From positions 62,001 through 126,000 of the forward strand of contig JAAHFX010000004.1 of the NCBI GenBank assembly GCA_010672785.1: a stretch of DNA of 64,000 nucleotides, given 5' to 3'. Origin of the DNA: Sphaerospermopsis sp. SIO1G1. Lineage in GTDB: Bacteria; Cyanobacteriota; Cyanobacteriia; Cyanobacteriales; Nostocaceae. Position numbers and translations under genes: made by a program. Shown here in pieces: positions 27,271 to 35,362 of this stretch (position 1 is its first letter; every line of letters begins with the position of its first letter). Under the pieces are notes generated by a model. It searched no databases. It was not told the origin of the DNA and saw nothing but the letters and a program-made list of their open reading frames with translations.

Positions 27271-29433
27271 TTACCATTCTAAAACTACTCTTTTCATCTC
27301 CTCCATATCTAAATAATCATTTAAAAATGCCTTCCTTAATAATTCATCAGGAATAAACTGATCATACTTTTGTAATTTTGGTGCTTCTGCATGACTAACT
27401 AAATGTTCTGCTGTAATTCTCTGTTCACATAAACCTACTATTTCTGCATGAATCTTCGCAAACTTATCTTGAGGAACTTTCAAAGTTAAATAATAAGGAT
27501 TTATACCCCCAATACTACTAATTTCTAGAGACTCTCGACAAAAACAATTTATCAACCTTTCTAAAGTTCGATAACCTACAGTACCCATCCACGGAAAAAT
27601 ACAACATTTATTTTTGGATAACTGAATAATATTATTTTGAGCTAATCCTGTTTTACGCACTAAATTCCTAACTTCCTGTAACCTGAGTTTAGCATTTTTT
27701 TGTAAGTAACTATATTCTGTATCTTCCAGTAAAACCTGACGCATTTTCTGTAATATTTTTTCATGAATATTGCCACTACTACCCCGCCAATAAATATTAG
27801 CTTTATCCTCTACTTGCTGAACCAAAATCACCTTTTTTTTAAAGTCAACTTCTAAAACTTCCCAACTCTTACCAGCTAAACCAAATTGATTCCCCACTGC
27901 TGGAGGTGTGACAATACTGCCAATTTCTGTAACTCCTTGTTTAACAGTATATTCTTGATTATCTGCAAACACAGCATAAAATTGAAATCTATTAACTATT
28001 CTTTCTCCAGCTAAACCAATCATTAATTTATTATGTTCGGTTTTTTGAATGTGATTAATGTCAATTAAATAACGAAGTAGGATTTTATAATCATCTTGGG
28101 AAAGATTAGTAAAGGGTGGTAATTTGAAAATTTCTTGTGCTAAAACAGCAGGTGAAATTTTTCCCTGAGCAGCTAAAATACTCATGGTTTGATGATACAA
28201 CAAGCTAAAAGGATATTTAATTGGTTTAATAGGTTCTATCCATCGTGATTCTAAGTAAAGTTGAATAATGGCAATACTTTGTAAAAGTTGCCAAGGAATT
28301 TGTACCGGTAAATCATCTTCAGATAAAGGTTTTTCTTCACCACAAATAAACCTCATATCCGCAGTTTCTCCCCTTCTTCCACTGCGTCCTAATCTTTGTA
28401 AAAAACTGGCTACAGATAGTGGTGATTCTAATTGAATTACTCTTTCTAAATAACCAATATCTATCCCTAATTCTAAGGTTAAAGTTGCTGCTGTCACTGC
28501 GGGAGTATTAGGTTCACACATAGCATTTTCCGCAGTTTGGCGTAAACTAGGAGCAATGCTACCATGATGGACATGATATATATCTGGAAATCCTACACTT
28601 TTAGCTATCTTTCGTAAAGAGAAAATAATAGATTCTGTTTGAGTACGATTATTAGCAAATATTAAGCATTTACGGGATTTAGTGAGATTAAAAATATATT
28701 GATCATAATCTGATTTATCTATATCTTTATGAAGAAAAAAGTGTTCAATTGCTAACTTAATGTTCCTTTTTGCATCTGCTATTTTTGGGGTGATTGTCAC
28801 TTGTTCTGTTCCTGAACTTAACCAATTTTCAGCTAGGGAATAATCTCCCAAAGTAGCTGATAAACCAATACGTCTAGGCTCAATTTTAGTAAACTTAGCT
28901 AGTCTTTGTAATTGACAAATAATTTGATCACCTCTTTCTGAACCCATAAAAGCATGAATTTCATCAATAACAATAAATCGTAAATCAGCAAATAACCTCT
29001 CTAATTCTTGATATTTATTAATCAGTAAACTTTCTAAAGACTCTGGGGTAATTTGTAAAATACCTTGAGGATTTTTCAAAAGTTTATTTTTACGGTTTTG
29101 TGATACATCACCATGCCAAGAATATGCTGATATATCTGCGGTTTTTAGTAAGTCATTGAGGCGATTAAATTGATCATTAATTAAAGCTTTAATCGGGCTG
29201 ATATATAAAACACCAATGCTATGAGATGGTTTCTGATGTAATAAAGTTAAAATCGGTAAAAATGCAGCTTCAGTTTTTCCCGTAGCGGTAGCAGCAGCAA
29301 TCAATAAATGTGAATTTGTGTTAAAAATAACCTCACAAGCAGCTATTTGTACTGGTCGTAATTCTGTCCAGTTGCTATGGTAGATATATTCCTGGATAAA
29401 AGGAGCAAGTTTAGAAAATGTATCTTTTCTCAT
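27271..29433 (-). CDS. Lhr-like superfamily 2 DEAD/DEAH helicase (BrxHI-like)
   Basis: A 720-residue helicase of the COG1201 (Lhr-like) group. Motifs: RPVQIAACEVIF Q-like region; Walker A ATATGKTEAAFLPIL (about residue 50); PIKALINDQF; TPESLESLL; DEIH box in IVIDEIHAFMG; GLSATLGD; then LIFANNRTQTES, TLTLELGIDIGYLERVIQ and FLQRLGRSGRRG in the second RecA domain. The C-terminal 300 residues are a winged-helix/Lhr-core type region ending ERLINCFC to EEMKRVVLEW. Lhr-like helicases of this size accompany BrxD-type ATPases in some BREX loci. The next gene upstream here is such an ATPase. The ATG at 29433 is preferred to a TTG eight codons earlier. I infer a role in DNA processing or defence. Confidence 0.88.
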   Translation of the reverse strand: MRKDTFSKLAPFIQEYIYHSNWTELRPVQIAACEVIFNTNSHLLIAAATATGKTEAAFLPILTLLHQKPSHSIGVLYISPIKALINDQFNRLNDLLKTADISAYSWHGDVSQNRKNKLLKNPQGILQITPESLESLLINKYQELERLFADLRFIVIDEIHAFMGSERGDQIICQLQRLAKFTKIEPRRIGLSATLGDYSLAENWLSSGTEQVTITPKIADAKRNIKLAIEHFFLHKDIDKSDYDQYIFNLTKSRKCLIFANNRTQTESIIFSLRKIAKSVGFPDIYHVHHGSIAPSLRQTAENAMCEPNTPAVTAATLTLELGIDIGYLERVIQLESPLSVASFLQRLGRSGRRGETADMRFICGEEKPLSEDDLPVQIPWQLLQSIAIIQLYLESRWIEPIKPIKYPFSLLYHQTMSILAAQGKISPAVLAQEIFKLPPFTNLSQDDYKILLRYLIDINHIQKTEHNKLMIGLAGERIVNRFQFYAVFADNQEYTVKQGVTEIGSIVTPPAVGNQFGLAGKSWEVLEVDFKKKVILVQQVEDKANIYWRGSSGNIHEKILQKMRQVLLEDTEYSYLQKNAKLRLQEVRNLVRKTGLAQNNIIQLSKNKCCIFPWMGTVGYRTLERLINCFCRESLEISSIGGINPYYLTLKVPQDKFAKIHAEIVGLCEQRITAEHLVSHAEAPKLQKYDQFIPDELLRKAFLNDYLDMEEMKRVVLEW

Positions 29434-29465
29434 TGTAATTTTGCTGTAAAAGCACAATTAAATCT

Positions 29466-29552
29466 AGGACTTACGCATTTTTACGAATGGGGTTTGAGAT
29501 TGCTTCCTTACGTCGCAATGACAGTGTTTGGAATAGGTTTTGCGTAAGTCCT
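29466..29552. mobile_element. Miniature inverted-repeat element, family A (copy 2)
   Basis: Ends AGGACTTACGC and GCGTAAGTCCT are perfect inverted copies; 87 bases. The core is the main subtype: GAGATTGCTTCCTTACGTCG, then CAATGACAG. It starts 32 bases before the helicase start codon (minus-strand gene), so it lies in the helicase promoter region. Confidence 0.85.
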
Positions 29553-29601
29553 GAAATCATAAGTATAACTATCAAATCTAAATAATTGGGGTGATAAAAA
29601 A

Positions 29602-29746
29602 ATGAGGAATGAAAATTTTGGTAATGCTGATCAAGAAATATTATTAGAATGTTATTAAGTACAACAGCAGTTAGGAAAAAAAGCCGGGAGACGAACCCTA
29701 TTAACCCTTGATTTACAGACTCAGGAATTGGTAGTAATTATACGTT
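29602..29746 (+). pseudogene. Fragment of a Ser/Thr kinase N-terminus, with in-frame stop
   Basis: Reading from ATG 29602 gives an 18-codon start ending EILLECY, then TAA. After the stop the same frame continues as VQQQLGKKAGRRTLLTLDLQ, then TQELVVII. This resembles the opening of a common cyanobacterial protein-kinase type (LG(R/K)KAGRxTLLxxDLQTxxLVVIK). One CAA-to-TAA change would explain the stop. The frame ends where a 41-bp repeat begins at 29747, so the rest was lost or displaced. The resemblance is from memory and the fragment is short. Confidence 0.4.
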
Positions 29747-29787
29747 GGTGCGTTACGAACTCCGTTCTAACACACCCTACAATACCT
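29747..29787. repeat. 41-bp inverted repeat, left copy
   Basis: GGTGCGTTACGAACTCCGTT starts the unit, which ends ACCCTACAATACCT. Its exact reverse complement lies at 31391-31431, on the other side of the BrxD-like ATPase gene. The sequence belongs to a dispersed family also seen at 48436-48514. Confidence 0.9.
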
Positions 29788-29831
29788 AATTTTATTCAAA
29801 ACTCAAATAGGAGTCCTATAAGTTAAAAGTC

Positions 29832-31157
29832 TTATAAGCTAAATTCTGCCACATCATCATCTAAATTTTCCTCTTCACCTGCAACAGTAGGTTGGAAATT
29901 GCTACCATGAATTAATTCTGGGAATTTAATATCTGGACTTTGATAAAGCAAATTCAAAATACTAATAAAATCTCGAATTATCTCCCCTGGTGTGAGTAAT
30001 GCTTCAGCACCTAAACGGGTGGTTATCTCCTGAATGAAAGTCTGTAAATCAGCAGATTTTAACAGTGAATCGTAACCAAAATTAACCGTGTGAATTGCTA
30101 ACAGATTTTGTAAAAGAGTCAGTATTTCTGTCTCTGATAAAGGGTTAAGTCTGATGACAGGCCCAAAATATTCTTGTGTATTGGATTGGGTAATAAATCT
30201 ACTTTCTTTCGTGCGTCTTCTCCAAGCTGGATCAGCAAAAAGTCCCCTATTTTGATCTTCTAAAAATTGTGTTGTTCCACCAATAAAGATACCCAAATGT
30301 TCAGCTTTACATTGCATAGTATCATTAAACATTCCTAGTAATCTATTATAATTTTTCTCACGGGTGACAGTAGTAGAAATTTGATATAAATTAACTGCTT
30401 CATCTATGAATATTAATAATCCTTGATAGCCAATTTCGGCAACAAACTTAGCTAATAATTTAATATAATCATACCAAGTTTCATCATCAATAATCACTCG
30501 TACTCCTAAAGCTGCTCTCGCTTCAGTTTTAGTATTAAATTCTCCTCTTAACCAACGTAAAGAAGCATTTTTTAAATTATCATCATCTAAGCGATAACTA
30601 CGCCAATAAGCAATAACAACATTGGCAAAATCAAAGCCATGTACCAAATCTTCAATGTAATGAACAACTTCCCTAATTTTGGCTTCTACTTGATCATCAA
30701 ATCCTTCATCATTAGGACGCATTCCTGTTTCTTTAACTACCTCTTGTTGGATTTTATTAATCCATCCTTCTAAAATAGCGACTAAAGCACCACCATCAGG
30801 TCGAGTTTTTGTTGCTAAATGACTCATTAATTCTCGATAGGTTGCTAAACCTTCGTTATGACTTCCTGCTAATCTACGTTCAGTGGATAAGTCAGCATCT
30901 GCAACAACAAATCCCTGTTCCATTGCTTTGTTACGTAGCAATTGTAAGATAAAACTTTTTCCAGATCCATAATTACCAATTATAAATCTAAAGGCTGCTA
31001 CACCTTCGGAAATATCAGTGAGGTTTTGCAATAAACTATTCAGTTCTTTTTCTCTACCTACAGCTATATATTCTAATCCTAACCTAGGTACTACTCCTGC
31101 ACCCAAGGAATTTATTAAGGTAGTTGATACTTTTTTTGATATTTTTTGTTTTGTCAT
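29832..31157 (-). CDS. BrxD/DUF2791-like P-loop ATPase
   Basis: A 441-residue ATPase of the DUF2791 (BREX BrxD-like) family. It starts with a conserved VVPRLGLEYIAVGREKEL. Walker A is IIGNYGSGKSF (K67), and VADADLSTERRL follows. Walker B is GLLIFIDEAVNLYQ (about residue 250). The sensor and arginine region is IFIGGTTQFLEDQNRGLF, then AWRRRTKES. The C-terminus is a helical region that fits the family (GEIIRDFISILNLLYQ). In BREX type 2-like loci BrxD works with an Lhr-like helicase. In Ter-type stress loci the same ATPase family is found with TerB-domain proteins. Here both partners flank it. It is boxed by a 41-bp inverted repeat and by two miniature elements. No BREX methylase or PglZ is present. 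Confidence 0.85.
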   Translation of the reverse strand: MTKQKISKKVSTTLINSLGAGVVPRLGLEYIAVGREKELNSLLQNLTDISEGVAAFRFIIGNYGSGKSFILQLLRNKAMEQGFVVADADLSTERRLAGSHNEGLATYRELMSHLATKTRPDGGALVAILEGWINKIQQEVVKETGMRPNDEGFDDQVEAKIREVVHYIEDLVHGFDFANVVIAYWRSYRLDDDNLKNASLRWLRGEFNTKTEARAALGVRVIIDDETWYDYIKLLAKFVAEIGYQGLLIFIDEAVNLYQISTTVTREKNYNRLLGMFNDTMQCKAEHLGIFIGGTTQFLEDQNRGLFADPAWRRRTKESRFITQSNTQEYFGPVIRLNPLSETEILTLLQNLLAIHTVNFGYDSLLKSADLQTFIQEITTRLGAEALLTPGEIIRDFISILNLLYQSPDIKFPELIHGSNFQPTVAGEEENLDDDVAEFSL

Positions 31158-31297
31158 ATTTTATAATATTAAAGGGAACAGGGAACAGGTAATAGTTTTA
31201 AGAATGGGATAGGAATTATTTTTAATTTCCGCAGAAATTAAATCCAAGGTTTTTGAGTTTTCAATTGATAAAAGCTTGCAGTTTTTGAAAACTAAAT

Positions 31298-31388
31298 ATG
31301 ACTTACGCATTTTCATGAAATATCGGGATTTGAGATTGCTTCCTTTCGTCACAATGACAGTATTTTAAGTAGGGTTTGCGTCAGTCCT
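31298..31388. mobile_element. Miniature inverted-repeat element, family A (copy 3)
   Basis: Slightly decayed ends (ATGACTTACGC and GCGTCAGTCCT), main-subtype core GAGATTGCTTCCTTTCGTCA then CAATGACAG; 91 bases. It lies upstream of the ATPase start codon. Confidence 0.8.
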
Positions 31389-31390
31389 GT

Positions 31391-31431
31391 AGGTATTGTA
31401 GGGTGTGTTAGAACGGAGTTCGTAACGCACC
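31391..31431. repeat. 41-bp inverted repeat, right copy
   Basis: Exact reverse complement of 29747-29787 (AGGTATTGTAGGGTGTGTTA and so on). It abuts the family A element that ends at 31388, two bases away. Confidence 0.9.
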
Positions 31432-31522
31432 ATTATCAATAATCAAATATTATACCTATAGTATATCAAAATCATGAAATTTTCAATATTATCTGCACGG
31501 ATAAGTTACTTTTTATGTATGT

Positions 31523-32839
31523 TTATTTAGTTCCAGAATTTGCATAAATTTTGACTAATTCTTGCACTTTAGATAGTTTATCTGGATAAATTTTGGGTAC
31601 TTCTTCACTAGTTTCTATAATCAGATCATTTATGGTACTATCAGCTATTTCATTAATGTCATCTATCAGTAAATTAGGCATAGTAATATTTGTTTCTGCC
31701 ACTTGCTTGAGAATAGATTTAATATCATCTTCCTCAACTATGGCAGTTAAAATTTGCATTTGGTATGCTTCTAAGTTATTTAGTAAATTTTGCCATTCTG
31801 AGGGTAGAGAACTAGATAATATTTCTTGCGTTTCTGTCTCTTCTAGCAGTTCATCAAAGGGAAATAGTTCTGTTCCATTATCTATACTTTCTCCTATAGA
31901 TTGTTCTTGATTGAGGTTTTCTATATTTTGTAACAGTTCCCAAACTTGATTTTGTAATGAGTCGCGCTCATCTTCTAGTGCAGAAATTTGATTTTGTAGC
32001 TGATTGATTTGTTCTTGTTGGGATTTTTTATTTATCTGTAATTCTTGGATATTTTGTTCTATATTTTCTTTGACAGCTATCGTACTTTCTAAGGAATTTT
32101 GATCAGTCAATAATTTTTTTTCTAAGGTTTCTATCTCTACCCGCAAATCATATAGTCTTTCCTCTAGTTGAGGTTTGAGTCTGTTAGATAAAGTCAGATT
32201 ATTTTCAAGTTCTTGTTTTTCTTGCCTATAGGCTTCAATTTGGGCTTGAATTTGATTTAGTTCGGCGCGAGATACATTACAGTTAACCTCTAAACGACGC
32301 TTTTCTGAAGAGAGTTCAGAACAGTATTTTTTTAATTCTGCCGTATTATTATCTATTTTATCTAGTTCTACTTTGAGGTGAGATATTTCAACTTCTAATT
32401 GTTTTTTCTGACTGGCAAAAATTCCTAAATCTCTATGTAAGCTATCTCTCTGATTCCGCAATTCTATAATTTGATTTTGCAAATTTTGTGATTCTGTGTA
32501 GAGAACAATTTTATGCTGTTCTACTTGTTGAATTTCTCTGGCAATCCGATATTTTAACCCTTCTTGTTCACGGATTCTTCTGTGGAGAGAATTTAACACT
32601 AATAGTTCATATTTTCTACGTCTTTTATCAACCATTATGGCGGCTGAATAAGTTGCAAGAATGGTAATAATACCTGTAATTAATGCCTGTGTAAAATCCC
32701 AGTTGGGGACAAGACTTAAACCGAAACTGATACTGAAGGCAGATACACCTAAAATTACTCTATTGCTGACTGTTCCTGATTGCATTTTACTTGTTTTGAG
32801 CGTAGTACCCTGATGGGAATTCGTAGTAATCAAAGTCAT
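31523..32839 (-). CDS. Membrane-anchored coiled-coil protein with TerB-C-like C-terminus
   Basis: A 438-residue protein. After about 27 polar residues it has two membrane helices (about 28-70; VILGVSAFSISFGLSLVP, then ITGIITILATYSAAIMV). A very long coiled coil follows (about 78-315) of repeated ELENNL/QLQNQI-type heptads. An acidic linker leads to a C-terminal domain (about 345-430): LPSEWQNLLNNLEAYQMQIL, then MPNLLIDDINEIADSTINDL and IYPDKLSKVQELV. This pattern matches what I know of the TerB-C domain of tellurite-resistance/phage-stress proteins (MP..LID.INE.A...I.D.LIE). Its start is 29 bases from the DUF815 gene stop, and it precedes the ATPase gene. It could tether the ATPase-helicase machinery to the membrane. 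A TerB-N domain is not seen. Confidence 0.75.
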   Translation of the reverse strand: MTLITTNSHQGTTLKTSKMQSGTVSNRVILGVSAFSISFGLSLVPNWDFTQALITGIITILATYSAAIMVDKRRRKYELLVLNSLHRRIREQEGLKYRIAREIQQVEQHKIVLYTESQNLQNQIIELRNQRDSLHRDLGIFASQKKQLEVEISHLKVELDKIDNNTAELKKYCSELSSEKRRLEVNCNVSRAELNQIQAQIEAYRQEKQELENNLTLSNRLKPQLEERLYDLRVEIETLEKKLLTDQNSLESTIAVKENIEQNIQELQINKKSQQEQINQLQNQISALEDERDSLQNQVWELLQNIENLNQEQSIGESIDNGTELFPFDELLEETETQEILSSSLPSEWQNLLNNLEAYQMQILTAIVEEDDIKSILKQVAETNITMPNLLIDDINEIADSTINDLIIETSEEVPKIYPDKLSKVQELVKIYANSGTK

Positions 32840-32868
32840 CTATTTTCACTTTTTTTGAAGGTGAGTAA

Positions 32869-34218
32869 TTATGTTTTATGATTATTAATATTTACATCTT
32901 TCCCAGATAAATCCGCTGTGATAAAATCAATAAATTGTCTGGCAGTGCGACCAGAACGGCCATTGTGTCGAGTCGCCCATTGTAAGGCTTGATATTCTAA
33001 ATCTTCTGGATTAATATTAATTTTCGCTTCCGTTGCTAGATGTTGGACTATTTGTAAATATGTTTCTTGATCTGCGGGTGCAAAAGTTAAAGTAAGTCCA
33101 AAGCGATCGCTAAAGGAAAGCTTTTCTTGCATTGTATCCCAACCATGAACTTCTTCATGATCTTTAGGATTAGGTCTGTCGCTAAAATATTCTCTAATTA
33201 GATGACGACGGTTAGATGTTGCATACACGATTACATTTTCCGGCCTAGCAGTTACACCTCCTTCTAAAACTACTTTAAGAGCTTTGAAGGTATCATCATC
33301 TTCTTCAAAGGACAGATCATCCACAAAAACAATAAATTTCTGTGGTACTCCTCGCAGCTGTTCAACTATTTTTGGCAAGTGGCGTAATTCAGATTTAGCT
33401 ACCTCAATTAAACGTAAATTATTATCACCATACTCATTTAATAAAGACTTAACTAAAGATGATTTACCAGAGCCTCGACTACCATACAGTAAAATGTGTA
33501 GAGCCGGTTGTCCTGACAATAGGAACTTGGTATTTTTTAACAAAATTTCTTTTTGCCAGTCATAGCCTACAAGTGTATTAAGTTTAACTGTATCTGGGTA
33601 AGTAATACCAATAAATTGCCCCTCTTCCCAACGAAAAGCTTGATATTGAGCAAATAACCCTGTTCCATGTTGGTGATAATAAGCAGCTAAATCAGTAACA
33701 GCATCAGGCCAATTTTCCAATTGTTGCAAAAAGTCAATCAAGTCAGCATTAATGCCTACATTTTCTGATTCTTGATACCAAACTACAGGAGACACAGGTA
33801 AGTGACACACAACTTGTACCCACTCACTCAAAATAGCACTATTACACTCATATAAATATTGTAATACTTGCAAATCATGTTTTGCGGCTGTAACTAATGC
33901 TGGTGGTATATCACTAAACCTTCGCTGTTGAGCTATTCTAGTAAAGGGATTATCAGAGATCAGAATTTGATGAATTAAATATTCTTCCCAATTTTGTTGA
34001 CTAGCTGCCAGAGCTTGAAAATAATTACCGTAAGCTTGGAGACAGTCACAACCATCGGCATCAGTGTAACGTATAGCTTGTAGCAAGTCTAAAAATGCGA
34101 TCGCTACTTTGCTTTGTAAAACTGACTGGTAAAGTAATACAGAGGCAGCTTGACGCTGAAAAAATTGAACTTTATGGTGCGAGGAACTGTGTAAAGTAGA
34201 CATCTCTGAATCATCCAT
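32869..34218 (-). CDS. DUF815-family AAA+ ATPase
   Basis: A 449-residue protein with a helical N-terminal half (about 1-215) and a C-terminal AAA+ domain of the DUF815 kind. Walker A is LLYGSRGSGKSSLVKSLL (about residue 245). Walker B is FIVFVDDLSFEEDDDTFKAL, a DUF815 hallmark. Then follow GGVTARPENVIVYATSNRRH (sensor 1) and SFSDRFGLTLTFAP. The C-terminal lid has NGRSGRTARQFIDFI. The function of DUF815 proteins is not established. The gene is first in the minus-strand run, and the coiled-coil TerB-C protein starts 29 bases after it, so they are probably co-transcribed. Start ATG 34218, with ATG 34203 as an alternative five codons in. It could be a housekeeping ATPase next to the cassette rather than part of it. 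Confidence 0.85.
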   Translation of the reverse strand: MDDSEMSTLHSSSHHKVQFFQRQAASVLLYQSVLQSKVAIAFLDLLQAIRYTDADGCDCLQAYGNYFQALAASQQNWEEYLIHQILISDNPFTRIAQQRRFSDIPPALVTAAKHDLQVLQYLYECNSAILSEWVQVVCHLPVSPVVWYQESENVGINADLIDFLQQLENWPDAVTDLAAYYHQHGTGLFAQYQAFRWEEGQFIGITYPDTVKLNTLVGYDWQKEILLKNTKFLLSGQPALHILLYGSRGSGKSSLVKSLLNEYGDNNLRLIEVAKSELRHLPKIVEQLRGVPQKFIVFVDDLSFEEDDDTFKALKVVLEGGVTARPENVIVYATSNRRHLIREYFSDRPNPKDHEEVHGWDTMQEKLSFSDRFGLTLTFAPADQETYLQIVQHLATEAKININPEDLEYQALQWATRHNGRSGRTARQFIDFITADLSGKDVNINNHKT

Positions 34219-34396
34219 GAAGTGTAATGAAGTAGTCGTGCAAAATAAATTTTATACTTGCCAGAGGGAACAGGGAACAGATAAAGAATACAGAGATTTT
34301 TGTTTGTTCCGAAAATGTTAAATTAATTTTGCTCAGGTAATTATTTGCTTAAGATATAGCAGGTAACAGGTAACTCTCAACAGAGCTAGAAGCTAT

Positions 34397-34489
34397 TAGA
34401 CATCTGGTGGAAAAGAATGTAGAGACGTTGCATGCAACGTCTCTACAAGGGTTTCACGTCACGCAAATTTAATTTTCACCAGATGTCTA
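34397..34489. mobile_element. 93-bp miniature element with nested perfect palindrome
   Basis: Terminal repeats TAGACATCTGGTG (34397-34409) and CACCAGATGTCTA (34478-34489, last base shared with the flank) are inverted copies. Inside, 34419-34446 is a 28-bp perfect palindrome centred on GTTGCATGCAAC. This layout is typical of non-autonomous elements. No transposase is nearby. Confidence 0.8.
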
Positions 34490-34587
34490 TTGTGTTGCTC
34501 AAGTTCTGCTCTGAATAGATATCTTCTCTACCTTGTCTACTGTCTACGGCTATCAAAGTAAAAACTCCATCAATATAGGCTGTAACA

Positions 34588-34908
34588 ATGAATTTAGGTA
34601 TAGTTGCCGCTTTTGGCTACGGCATTTTAGTGTTAGTTGGCGGTATTATTGGCTACATACAAGTCAAAAGTAAAATTTCCCTGATTAGCGGTACTATTAC
34701 TGGTCTGTTGTTAATTATTGCTGCTTACTGCCAATTACAACAATTAACCTGGGGCTTGACTTTGGCAGGATTGATCACCGGAGTTATGGTAATTTTATTT
34801 GCTGTGCGATTAGCTAAAACACGGAAATTTATGCCCGCCGGATTAATGGTTATTTTTGGCGCACTGGCTTTAGTTTTAATTGTCAATCAAATTTTTTCTC
34901 CTCAGTAG
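34588..34908 (+). CDS. TMEM14-family small membrane protein
   Basis: A 106-residue, almost fully hydrophobic protein with four membrane helices (AAFGYGILVLVGGIIGYIQ, LISGTITGLLLIIAAYC, LTLAGLITGVMVILFAVRL, and a C-terminal FMPAGLMVIFGALALVLIV). A short RLAKTRKFMPAG loop is conserved in the TMEM14/UPF0136 family. In eukaryotes relatives sit in mitochondrial or chloroplast membranes, and the plastid FAX proteins export fatty acids. The cyanobacterial role is unknown. It is divergent from the DUF815 gene, with the 93-bp miniature element between them. Confidence 0.88.
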   Translation: MNLGIVAAFGYGILVLVGGIIGYIQVKSKISLISGTITGLLLIIAAYCQLQQLTWGLTLAGLITGVMVILFAVRLAKTRKFMPAGLMVIFGALALVLIVNQIFSPQ

Positions 34909-35362
34909 TATAATTGTGTAAAAAATTGTGTATAATAAAATATATACTCCCCCGTTAGCACTTCAATAGTACAAATATACACTAAGCTCGGCGTAATTTT
35001 TACGACACACCTAAAGGTATGCCGGAAAACCCTGTAGATATAAAAATATTTATGGGAGATTACTCGATAATTAGTAAAAATTACTGACAATAAAGTAAAA
35101 ATATAAAACTCTACATATACTAGAGCTTATATGTTCAGTTATGTAGATACCTGAAGGTATTTTCGGTATTCCTGTAAGAAAAAAATAAAGGTAGTTTTGC
35201 CATTTTGGCAGGTTTTAAGTAGTTAAATAAGATATCACTAGAGAGTAGCAATTATGATTTGATATTTGTTACCTTGTAGCTATCTACTCGAGCTTAAGAC
35301 AAATAAATCAATCCTTACCTCAATAATTATCTCAGCAATTTCAACGACTAGGAAAATAATAT
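34909..35362. other. Intergenic region upstream of the APH/HopA1 pair
   Basis: About 450 bases. I looked here for a RiPP precursor. The only plus-strand frame with a plausible ribosome site (AAAGG before ATG 35019) encodes a 22-residue peptide (MPENPVDIKIFMGDYSIISK, then NY) with no cysteine. Hairpins ATACC-TGAA-GGTAT (about 35147-35160) and related GGTATTCC stretches occur. There is no strong terminator. Confidence 0.4.

Noticed and set aside
27271..31157. Complete BREX system
   Set aside because: Only BrxD-like and Lhr-like genes are present. There is no PglX/BrxX methylase, PglZ, BrxC or BrxA/B.
34902..35090. 62-codon minus-strand frame with two Cys upstream of the APH gene
   Set aside because: Overlaps the TMEM14 gene end, is on the opposite strand to the APH/HopA1 pair, and has no ribosome site or leader-like composition.
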